DNA of 60,000 nucleotides from Tubulanus polymorphus (Eukaryota; Nemertea; Palaeonemertea; Tubulaniformes; Tubulanidae): NCBI RefSeq assembly GCF_964204645.1, contig NC_134030.1, positions 8,556,278 to 8,616,277 of the forward strand, read 5' to 3'. Shown piece by piece: positions 39,701 to 50,556 of this stretch (position 1 is its first letter; each line of letters starts with the position of its first letter). The notes under the pieces were generated by a model. It saw only the letters and a program-made list of their open reading frames with translations, ran no database searches and was not told where the DNA came from. The position numbers and the translations under genes were made by a program.

Positions 39701-42700
39701 CACAAAAAGCCACGTTGTCATACGTGCAAATTCCTGTGTTACCTATGAGCCGTGCTTGGATACTGTGAAATGTTATTGGCTGTTTATCACTTACGGCATG
39801 TGTGATGTCATAGCGGGCGTGGTAAACACCAGCCGGCGTTTTCCAACTTATAGCCGCTTGTGAATGAAAATGATTTGAATTTTTCGTTCCTAACGTAACA
39901 AACCTTCCTATACACATTACACACAACACGTATCCGGTAGGAATGATTTCAAAGGTGTACGTATGCTCTTCAAAACATCTTTAAATCTTGGTCAAAGTTG
40001 AGTATATTTCTGTACTCCGTTTACCGATTTCAAAATCAAACCCCCTGTTTCGACCCCGGCAGGTGGTTTGTAAGGGACACCGAAACAAATCGAACGAAAT
40101 CTAACAATCAGATAATAACAGGGTCAATGCCTATTTTTGAAAAAAATATTTTATAAAGATGTATGTTTACAGCCATTCCTTTAATGAATGCGTTAACTTG
40201 TTCAATTTTGACAACGTAATCTAGGACCGTTTGTCACAATAAATGCGAGCGCTTTTTTCACCCGATCTATTAACCGGAAACGAGATAGGTTTGACTGATG
40301 GCGCGTCCTCTGCGCGTTACAGAAAATGTATAGCGCTTGACATTATTCGAGGCACTAACGGAAAAATCCCCGTTATATTCGCTTCGATTTTCTAAACGAC
40401 ATTTAGAAGCGACACGAAATATGCATTTCAAACTGGCTAACATCTAAATAAAAACCTCGTATTTGTGTCTCAAAGCTATTCACCATGCGGGCACAGAAGT
40501 TGGCTATTTTCTATTCCTTTTCGATTACGGATAAAACAGCATGCAACGAGACTTTCACCAGGATTAGTTGAGATCCATCCGTTAGTTGTTTATCGTCCTG
40601 GGGTCATATTTGTTAGAAATATTCGAAGTTTACTTGGAGCTACTCGGAATCGTAAACATAGTTTATTTCGATCAATTTAAGACGGAACCACCGATGAAAT
40701 GATCGTATAATTCAGAATGTATCTGGTATAAAGTCGTTTCCGACATCTAGCATTTTTGATTCGTGCGAATCGATTTCCTCACGTGAAAATATGCATCGCG
40801 TCCCTTGGCGGACTATACAAAATTCAATTGCGGTTTAAATAAGCATATACTATATTGCCAAAAAAGATTGGTTCGAAACATTTTTCGTCAATGCACACAT
40901 TTTATCATTCAATCTGCCGTACAAAAGCTTTTACTAAACTTCAGCCTCAATATACAGTCATGGGAGTATAGTTCAATGGGATGATACCCACCAGACACAA
41001 TATCTGCAGGATTATCATCCATATAACATATTCGTTCGTTTGCTACCACCGCGCCCGATCCTATTACCCGCGCGTGGCAATGAAATTTTATATAGAATGT
41101 GGAGTTTTTTTGGTCATACAATTCTGTAAATGAAAATGACACGCCGACCTAGCCAGGTTCGATTTCAATTTCTTATAAGCCATCTATGACCTTACACTAC
41201 GTAAAATTGACACTCCCTTCAAAAATCGTATTTACGTATGGGTATCCATTTTAAGACCGTTTTTGGCGCGATGATATTCGCAAGAAAATCGAACGACGTG
41301 CTCACGTTTCGTACCGCGGAGACGTCCATGAGTAGGGATGAAATTAGGAAAAAAACTGCTGCCTAGGATGATCACCGGATAGCTTTTTCTTATGACATCG
41401 TTGATTTTCGAATCATCATAGTAACACAAAGCTACGTATAACAATACATCCGTATAATGAGCGTCATGATAAAAAATGACATCTGATCCGGATGAAGATG
41501 GACTCGAGCGTTGATTAAACCCAATCGCAGATTTGATACCACGCATCTACCTTCTCACAATGCGGTGAATCCGGGAATGTTTTTAATAAACATTCCAAGG
41601 TTTCTTATTGCGAGATTAGCCAACTCTAAGTAATAACTGAAACTGTAGTTTGACTGTTGAAATGACGCGGTGTCTATTATTAGGTAAAACGTGCGAAGGA
41701 AATCTCGAATCTATTTCAAAGATATCCCTCATCCCCGAAAGTGCAAAAACGTTTCACGGCTTATAAACCGTCATATTGTCATTTGAGGAGTTCTATCCAC
41801 TTTGTATATTTGAGACATGGACATAAGTTCAGAATAGTGCGTGAAGGTTTATACATATATTATGAACTTTATTGTCTAAGCGATATCTCTCTTATTACGA
41901 ATAGTCATGAAAAATACATATTCTACACATGAACAAATCAAGTAAATATTAGGAATGATAAACTATTCACGAAATTGATTTTGAAATCACAAGTTGAATT
42001 AAGCTTTAACTTTGAAAGAAACGAGTGGAGATCACTCAGGTTGCCTGGATCTTTCCGAATGCGGATAGTTTTACAGATTTTTGGGTTGAACAGAACTGTT
42101 TGTAGGAAGATGATGTAGATCGCGTATTTCAGTTACGTACTACGATTAATGTTGAAGGACTCGGGGAGAAATCTCGTTATTCAACCTGTTCGTTTTAACG
42201 TGTCATCAAATTGGTTTTAAACTTGTGTATTTCATGATCATAACAATTTTCAATATTGACCTCACGTGATTGTTAAATTTCCGTTTAACGTTCAACTACA
42301 CGGCAATTTTGTTTGAAGATTAGGTTCAGCGGTAGCGTCGCGATGCGTTGTTTAATAGTATCGTAGTAAAATAGTGTGGTTTCAACGTAACGCAAAAAAT
42401 AAACCATATTCAAATTTCAAGTAATAAGAGAAATAAGAGTAGAATATCACAATCAAATGTAAAACTTAATGTAAAATCCTACAAATCCCACAAAGGATCA
42501 TTTTGGAGTGATGAAGGGTCCGAAATGTTTCTAGTATTGTTAGATAAACCTTTTTAAGTCATTCAACAATTGTGGGAATTTACACTTATTGTGACGTCGC
42601 GAAATCGTGATCAACTGATTCAAAATGTAAAACTAACTATGACTGTAGGATTTTACGGTTACAGCGGTATAACAATATGTATACAATTCTTTGAAAAGAA

Positions 42701-44216
42701 TCGTTGTCAGTGGCAGACAAATGGTGACCGTGATAGAAGCCGAAACCTTTTTCGCGTGAAAAGTAGTTTTCAGTGTGTTTGCGTGCGTTGTATCTTAGAA
42801 AACCCCCGAGGTCGACGTCTTGTAAGGCGATTACGCGCCTTCGCTATCATTCCACCAAACGATCCCAGACATAAACCGTGGACATAGTAAAATCTATCGC
42901 TATCAAAGAGAATTTAGAATTTAGTAGGATTACAAGCCTGTTCAACCTATTCTCGAGAGTCGCTTCAGCATCTCCGATAATAATGCCTAATAACGGAACT
43001 CAATAAAAATCGTGGCTTAAGCGAAAAATGTTCTAACTAACGTGCATGAAGAACAACGCATTCAAAATTCCACTTCGTTTGTATTGCCCTTTTAGTAATT
43101 CATTTGTAACCAATCGTGATTTCATTTACCACTCGTTCAGATCGAACTGAATTTTGTATTGTTTTTCATTTCAAAATTCAAACTCTACCTAGTTGGTTTC
43201 TAAGCACGTATTCATGTATTTCTGGTCAGTTCGTGAAATTTCACAATATAACATACCGTTTACTTAGATACCTGCGCACCACTGTGTGTTTCATTTTCTA
43301 TTTTACAATTTGGAACGTTTAACAGAAACGAATTTCACTAAGTTGATGTGATCCACGGCTTTCTAAAAAAAATATGTCGCACAGCGTCACCAAGAAAAGA
43401 GCACCTGCAAACTAAAAATGAATCATAATCATAAAGTCACGTACCGTTTCTAAGATGCTTGAAGATACTTGTTAGAATTTCAAAAAGTTAAAGTCATATC
43501 AAAAGTAATATTCATTTTAGAATTAAAGGATAGATTCACGGTGGGTTTCTTGATGTGGGTCTACTGCAAAAGAATTCAATTCCTTTGAATGGAGCAATGC
43601 TTTTATGCATTTTCATGACAGTCTTGACTTCAGCGACAGTTACTTCCGGTGTGTTTTTCGTCGATTTCATCTTGCGATGTTCATCTTTTTGTTCATTCCA
43701 CTTTCGTGCGCTCGAAAATGTTCATACGCTATTACAGACAATTCGTTGAAGGACTTCAATGCATTGGGGATCTCTAAACCACGTTCCATGTAAAGCTATT
43801 CTAGATATCTCAAGTAGGATACTTAAGTAAACGTACCTGGCTACGCAGTGTGTTTGTCCTAATGCGTACACCGAAAATTATGCTTGAAAAAGATTGTTTT
43901 CTTTAATCCAAAACTTTTGTCAGTCGACTTTTAGAATAACATTCGTAACCAGTAGGCGGATAGTACATATTCAAAAACAAGACAAAATCTCTGTGGCGTA
44001 AGGTTGTATTGGGTTTGATATCGCGTATCGTGAAAAAGCAGCATATCATAATGTCGAGAATATTTAAGTCATTCGGAAGAAAGTACATTTATACGGTGCT
44101 ATGTTTGTTCTGAAATACGATGTGGCGAATACCCGGAGGTGAATGATTATAGGTTTGCAAGTATAATTAAACCAACCTAAGACTGCGAATCATTTTAAGC
44201 ACTATCTCTTTTTCAG
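36800..44216. other. 7-kb region without recognised genes
   Basis: It holds one R1 repeat copy. Minus-strand open frames at 39233-39466, 39639-39929, 40909-41142 and 41232-41546 have protein-like composition, and some have splice-like ends (acceptor TTCATTTACAG before 41120; donor GTGAGT near 39360). None gives a recognisable domain. They are recorded here as possible exons of an unknown minus-strand gene at low confidence. Confidence 0.35.
40008..40140 (-). repeat. Dispersed repeat R1, copy 2
   Basis: TTTCTGTACT, CCGATTTCAAAATCAAAC, CCTGTTTCGACCCCGGCAGG, GTAAGGGACACC, AACGAAATCTAACAATC and AACAGGGTCAAT. This is the most complete copy in this orientation. Confidence 0.85.
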
Positions 44217-47200
44217 ATGATGCCACGACCGAGTGATGTAATGGCCATTACGGTGTGTTTAGTCATGTGCTGGTCACAGGTAGCAGCCATCCCGTACCAT
44301 CGTAAGTAGAAGGCTTATCCAACAAAAAAATTACATATTTTCGTATTGAAATAGGTCATTTTACTGGCTTCGTGCTACTAGGATGACCAAACAGCGGTTT
44401 TTGATCTTAACATAGGGACTGACCCTGTTATTAATTTGATCGGTAGATTTCGTTTAAATTTGTTTTTATTTGGTGTCCCTTACCAACCCGTCGCACCTGC
44501 TGGGAGCGAAACAGGGGATTTTATTTTGAAATCGGAAATCGAAGTACAGAATTCTTACAGAATTCTTTTGTTAAAACGAAGTACATACCGCGATATATCG
44601 CGTCAAGTCGACATGAATATGTCGATATATCGTGACGTTTTGACGACATATTTCGTTTTCTCGACCACTTTCCTCGCGACAAGTCGACATATTCATGACG
44701 ACTTGAAACTCAGTCGTCATATTACTATTGTCCTCATCTTACATTTAGACGTGTTTTCAAATGACGGCTTGTCCCGTGGAAAATGGGCAAAAAAGGGAAA
44801 TTTGTCGTGAAAACGTCACGATATGTCGACATATTCATGTCGACTTGACGCGATATATCTCGATATATCGACATAAATATGACGACTTGTCGAGTTGGAA
44901 TGCGACATCTCGAGGCCCCTTATCGCTTCCGTACGCATCTCCCCATGTCTTATAATGCCGTACTTTCCTGCGTTATAATTCAGTAAGCCTTGCACAATTC
45001 GAATGTTTTGGGACCAAGAATAATCCTCCGAATTTGAATAAGCCGAAACTTTTCCTGAAAACTACGACTTGAGAATCACTTTCTGTAAACGGAAACATTA
45101 AATCAACATCTACAAGAAATGATATGGATAAATGAAATATTTCGCGTTGATTTTTTTATTCTGATTCTGAGTCGGAACAGGGAAGGAATCAAACTGCAAT
45201 GGGCCTCCGACCTTTGGCGAGTGATTTTAACTGATTTTATTCATTTTTGGGACCAGGAAAAGTACAACGAGATAGGCGAGTTTCCCACATATAAAATCTG
45301 ACTTTGCAATATAAATTTCTTTGAAAAAGAGAAGGAAAAACCGGGACCATCACTATTCATCCGATATAAGCGATTATCCGACTTACACAACGACAGATAT
45401 GAAATATAATCGTCGATGATTTTAGACAACGCATAATTCTCGTTTTCTCTCTTTATTTTAACATAGAAATGTGCGATGCTATATGTGGCGTTGGATTGCA
45501 ATCATCTAAATGCGAATGCGTGCAGCATCAAAAACGAACAGGTAATTCCACGACTCCGTAATCGCGGCGTTAACATTTTTTCTTCTTAATTTCCTCGAAA
45601 AACGACATCGCTATTTTCTAAAGAGAATGCGAAAATTACTCGTCAAATCAAGCATTCACGTCACTGCTTGCGAAGTCTGTCGTCTGAATAATTCAACGGG
45701 AATTTTTGAATTTTTTTCTTTTACTTAAATAGTCTTTGTTTCATTAACGATGCAAAGTTTTCTTTTGCGTAACGAACCCGTTTATTTCGGTTTCAGATGA
45801 GACATGTCGAATGTTGTGTTTTCTTCGAGTAGGGGGCAATGCGTGCAGATGCAATACGGCGCCCCTTACCGGATCAGAGTCGAAGAGGAGTTACGGTTTT
45901 CCAATTGAACGCAGACAGATAGAAAAACGTGAGCAATACAATCCAACATATGAATGCAATGATCGATTTTGATCGAAATTTTCGAATATTTTCACGGCAA
46001 CCATCCAACATTTAACTAAGCTTGAAATTCCGAATTGTAGAAATAACGCCTTGCTCTTGTGTAATGAAATGAAAATAAGTGATATTAAAAATGTTTTAAA
46101 TCATAATTACGTATATTCGTACTCTTCTAACAGCTATATCTTGCTAAATCTTGTTTTACGTAATCAAATCTGTGTCACTCATTTTATAAGCAACCGCATT
46201 TTCATTTCGCATTGTACAACAGGATTTGAACACTGCAGAGTGTTGTGCGCAACGGGAACCGGAGGCACAAGCTGTAGATGCAACACTTCACCTCTAGGCG
46301 GAAAACGAAGCCTCACCGAACGCGGTATGTTTTTGATTTTTAAAATTGAAAAGATCATGTGAAACACGTAATTCTCACCCAATGGTTGAAATGAAAAGGT
46401 GAAAGTATTCACAGATTTTTTATGGTCAAAACATCCATTTACAAAAGTTGAATCACGAGAAGTTTAACACTCGCAGTGGTACTGTCAACTGCGTCAAATG
46501 AAATTGCTGTACAACATAGACGAATCCCGATGTTCTATTCATTTTGACCGTATACAAATTTTAGTCGCTCTAGAGAAAATGACAATTAAAGGGATATCAC
46601 CATATCTTATAGAAACTCTTCCCGACCAGGAATATTACTATCCACCAAAAGCGAAACTTTTCCGATTTTTCCAGGACGCGTAAGGGACATCGAGGGACAA
46701 AGTTTCAAAAATATGATTTCAAAATATTGAACATGAAAAGGACTTGGGCTTATCTGTGATCCTGTTATAGAGACACCACGTATATCAAAATTAGCCTTAT
46801 ATACATTTTCCATTTGACGGATTTTAGCGTCAAATCATTCCTGTGAAAAAAGCCCTTGGTTGACACATGACATTTTTATGCTTTTGTTACACCCACATTG
46901 TTAACAAGCGGAAATAAAGTATCATATGTACAATTTACAATAACTGTGATTGTGTGATCATCTTATTAGTTTCCCTATGATATAATATGTTTCCATCTTA
47001 GCCATATTTTATTAAGCGCGTCGTCGAATATCAATTCATCACGGCCAATAGCTATTATTAACATCAGTATTCACACTCATCGCACATTCTCGAATGTCAA
47101 ATCAGGAAATTTGTTTTGTCGTTCTTTAGATCTCGAGGTGTTTACGTCACAAGTACCGTTGGAGAACTACCCCGCCGGACTGATCATCGAACAACTTCGC

Positions 47201-47224
47201 CGCCTTAAAGAATCCGACGACTGA
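44217..47224 (+). CDS. Secreted precursor with three four-cysteine modules, 5 exons, 162 aa
   Basis: Exons are 44217-44301, 45467-45541, 45797-45928, 46223-46324 and 47130-47224. All introns are GT..AG and phase 1, and the frame closes at TGA. An acceptor (CTCTTTTTCAG) just before the ATG implies an upstream leader exon. Residues 1-24 are a signal peptide ending QVAA. Exons 2, 3 and 4 each encode one module with identical spacing C-x3-C-x8-C-x-C: Cys 31/35/44/46, 57/61/70/72 and 102/106/115/117. Modules 2 and 3 share C-R-x-L-C, GG and CRCNT(A/S)PL. Dibasic sites at 51-52, 83-84, 92-93, 97-98 and 125-126 separate them, and the last is preceded by Gly-Gly, allowing amidation. Exon 5 encodes an acidic tail. 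CxxxC followed by CxC is the core of cystine-stabilised alpha/beta folds. It could be a neuropeptide, antimicrobial or venom-like peptide precursor. I do not recognise the family. Confidence 0.85.
44399..44553 (+). repeat. Dispersed repeat R1, copy 3 (intronic)
   Basis: TTTTGATCTTAACATAGGGA, CTGACCCTGTTATT, GGTGTCCCTTACC, GCACCTGCTGGGAGCGAAAC and TTTTGAAATCGG. It lies in the first intron of the four-cysteine precursor gene. Confidence 0.85.
44580..44935. repeat. Palindrome-rich repeat R6 (TCGACATA type), copy 1
   Basis: Nested inverted copies of motifs such as GTCAAGTCGACAT, CATATTCATGTCGACTTGAC, CGATATATCG and GTCACGATATGTCGACATA fill this stretch, and CCCCTTATCGC closes it. A shorter copy lies at 49915-49995. 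It is in the first intron of the four-cysteine gene. Confidence 0.8.
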
Positions 47225-47454
47225 TCGAGATGTCGATCGTGCGACGTAACCGACACAGCATTTATACGTACGTCCAACAGTTTTACCGAGGTGCTGGATG
47301 ATGCAACGTGAAACATTCTCATTAGCCCGCTATTGTGACGCGTCTGTTAAAATGGACGTAATCATTCTTGCGTATGATTGATAATCATATTTCATTAATC
47401 GGATATACGTACGTCCGGTATATATTTTAATTTCATGAATTATAACACGAGTCA

Positions 47455-47770
47455 AGGGCGGATCCAAGGGGGACCAGGTAGACTATGGTTCCCCCTAAAT
47501 TCTTGAGGCGCCCTCAAAATTCCTAGGAAAAATTCTTTTTTTTCAGTTTATGAATAAATGTATATGAATTATTCCCTCATGACAGCCATGATAGCCTTGG
47601 AGAATACCAAAATTTCAAAATTTTCCGGGGGAAGACCCCAGACAATCCTTCGGTGGTTTCGTGCCATCGTCGCTCGCCACGTCAGGGTACTCTTCGCGAT
47701 TACTCGTGTGCTCTCCGGTACTTGCGTGCCCTGGCCCCCCACCTTCTACAAATCCTGGCTTCGCCGTCGC
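47455..47770 (+). repeat. Dispersed repeat R4, copy 2
   Basis: Homologous to the intronic 9715-9960 copy but longer, opening with GGGCGGATCCAAGGGGGACC. It begins about 230 bases after the stop of the four-cysteine gene. Confidence 0.75.
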
Positions 47771-48245
47771 TGTTGAAATGATAGGCTCCATATGAATGAA
47801 TTCATTCCCAATTTATTTCTCAATCGTTGGTGGCATTTCTTGCGCGTTCGAAGTACCGGTGTTATATGACAGTTTCAACGAATTGTTTCGAGCTACTTAA
47901 AATACACCAAAACCAAAGTATTCACCGCAGCCAGTTGGCCAGCTAGACAAACGTGTACATCACATTAATCCGTATGATAGCATCGTGTTCAGGTTGCATC
48001 CGAAACAAAAATAAATATTTTTTCTAACCGATGGAAATTTCGTATTGACTGGTTTTTTTAAAAGGATTAATTTGCGAGTTATTTCGAAACAGGATCCGAC
48101 TCACAGAATTCACACACAACAAGCTTCTCGCCGATTGTAATTTCGATCGATTCCAGTAGTATATTGCTAGATTTCTAGGGGCGTGTAGCCAAAGTTCGTT
48201 ATCATGCCATCCGTTTTCGTGCCACCGTTCTCATAACGCCACTAT

Positions 48246-48322
48246 TTATCAGAGAACCAATTTTTTCGATCTACCTCATATTCAATGAAAATACCATTCT
48301 TTATAACGCCAAATTCGTTATA
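48246..48322 (+). repeat. Dispersed repeat R3, copy 2
   Basis: CAGAGAACCAATTTTT, then CAATGAAAATACCATTCTTT, ATAACGCC and GTTATAACGC, as at 10760-10850. Confidence 0.75.
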
Positions 48323-48500
48323 ACGCGATATTTCTTATCGGTCCCGACGATGGCATCATGAAGGACTTCTCGTAAGATTCTCATTAGTGGGCTACTGGGG
48401 CATTGCCGTTTATTGAATAACGATTTACAAAACCGTTGATCATAAATAAATCATCACACCCAGATTTGGATTATAAGTAAGATTAAATGAGAAATATTGT

Positions 48501-48655
48501 GTTTGATCTTTAAATAGGGATTGACCCTGTCATCTATTTGTTTGGTAGATAGATTTCGTTGGATTTGTCTTGATTTAGTGTCCCTTACAAAAACCGCACC
48601 TGCCGGGAGCGAAACCGGTGGTTTGATTTTGAAATCGGATATCGATGAACAGATA
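48501..48655 (+). repeat. Dispersed repeat R1, copy 4
   Basis: TTTGATCTTTAAATAGGGA, TTGACCCTGTCAT, TAGTGTCCCTTACAAAAACC, GCACCTGCCGGGAGCGAAAC and TTTTGAAATCGGATATCG. Confidence 0.85.
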
Positions 48656-49660
48656 TAGTTTTTATGGCCAAGATGACTAAACATTTCATCACAAGTGTCC
48701 GTGGGTTTGTTATTCACCCCTAGTTCCAGACCAATTATACAGATTTTCGTGTTGTCTAGAGGTTTCGGTATCGCGCAACCGGACTGAGTAGATCTAAACA
48801 CAAGTTTTCCAGCTTCTTTATGTCAGATTTTGTAGGTTTTTAGCTCCGACGTTAGGCTCACTATAGTTTTGCTGGAGTCTGGATGCTGCCTCTGAATTCA
48901 TCGCTGAAATGTTTCCAGTCCCACTCACTTAACAAACAAATAGAGTGTACGCATTCAAGCCCATTTATTTTGGGACATAGTTGCGTGGTCGGCGGTCGAA
49001 ATTACGGAATGTTTTGTTTAAAAATTGAAATATTATACAGAATTGGAATTTCGGTTCCGGTTCATTCAAACAATTATCCAATCAGCCTGAACTAAAGTGA
49101 ATGCATCGGCCGAGGATTCTACCATTACGCAATTTGAAAATCAGATTAGCCAGAAATAAGCATGTATGAAAAGACACACGATTCTCTGCTATAAAGATAC
49201 CAGAAATTTAATGTCTCCTAACATTTTTTTACCGCTGTATCGTGTAGTCGTTTTTGTCTTATATTCTGATATAACAGGTATTAGTCTGCGTATAAGTCCC
49301 GAGGCGAACAAGCATTACGGGAAAAGGGCAAGTTAGAATTTACACCAGAAGGGAATTCAATCCACGCAACGCCGAACCTTGCGAAAGAAAATAGACAACT
49401 CACACACAAAGTTGAAATACAAGCTGGAATCGACTTGTGACGCTTCGAAAACCACATAACAAACCAACAAATACGGGTAATTTTTTCGTTCAACAAAATG
49501 TATTCAAATATCTAATGAACCGCAATTACAAAATAAATCGACCCACGATCAGACAGAAAAATATATTTCATCATATACACATATATATCTCATATATACC
49601 GCAAGTTAAACACACAACGCATAAATTAGCACAAAATAAACCGGACACACCCACACGCCT

Positions 49661-49684
49661 ACACGCACGCACGCACGCACGCAC
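49661..49684. repeat. (ACGC)n microsatellite
   Basis: Five consecutive ACGC/CACG units with short flanks. Confidence 0.9.
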
Positions 49685-49914
49685 CCGACTACACTTTTTT
49701 CGTTTTTCTAAACAAGAACAAAACGTGATTAAGTCTATGTCGTCGTCGTCGTATCTCTACTGAGGTTATAAATAAACACAGGCTGTTTGGTAAGGGGAAC
49801 GAATTTGAAAACCAGCTGACAAACGATGAAAAATACTAAACACACATCGGGATCTACGCCGCCAACATTTACGGTCGAAAACACCGTTATCTTCTATCAG
49901 ATTAGATCAGATCT

Positions 49915-49995
49915 CAACAAGTCGCCATAATTATGTCGACATATCGTGATATAACGCGTCAAGTCGACATAATCCTGCCCCTTATCGCGTCCCTA
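49915..49995. repeat. Palindrome-rich repeat R6, copy 2
   Basis: AACAAGTCGCCATAATTATG, TCGACATATCGTGATATAAC, GCGTCAAGTCGACATAATCC and CCCCTTATCGCGTCC; it matches the motifs and the closing end of the 44.6-44.9 kb copy. Confidence 0.75.
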
Positions 49996-50556
49996 AACGT
50001 CCTTAGATCATCGATCATTTGTTTTTTATTTTCGAACCGACTCATCAAAGGTGAAGCAGTAATTCTGAGAATTCGACAAAGTTATGAATAATCGATAACA
50101 TTTACGCCGTAAGCAACGATATCTTACAGCATCCGCACGTTTGATAGTAATTTTTTCTTCTTCCTAGTTTCGTATTTTGACCATGTAACACTTGAATCTA
50201 CAAACACCGCAATTAGATTGTCGTAGTAGATTTTTGAAGCAAACGGTGGAAGAAAACGGTCCCCGTAATTGAAAGATTTCCACCACTTTTTCTAATGCGT
50301 GGTTTTCAACACCACAAATAACGCGGCCAGAGCTTAAGTTCAGGGAATAGTTGATCAAAGGTGAAATCACTTAAACCGGTGTCTAGATGGTTGAACGGTC
50401 ACAAACTCTCAATTGTTATCATAGTGGCCCAACGAGGTTGTTTAATCGTATTAACCAGCATTTACATAAAATACCATTACAATATGTTATCACGTTGTTC
50501 AAATGCTGGTTTTAACGAAAAAACAACCTACCAACAACTGAACCTGCACGACAATA

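Larger units (their letters stand above)
48660..50556. other. Intergenic between the four-cysteine gene and ATXN7L3
   Basis: It contains an (ACGC)n microsatellite (49661-49684) and the second R6 palindromic repeat (49915-49995). No gene or RNA seen. Confidence 0.5.

Noticed and set aside
39233-41546. Group of minus-strand frames considered as one TNF/C1q-like gene
   Set aside because: No diagnostic motif could be matched and the exons could not be chained in frame.
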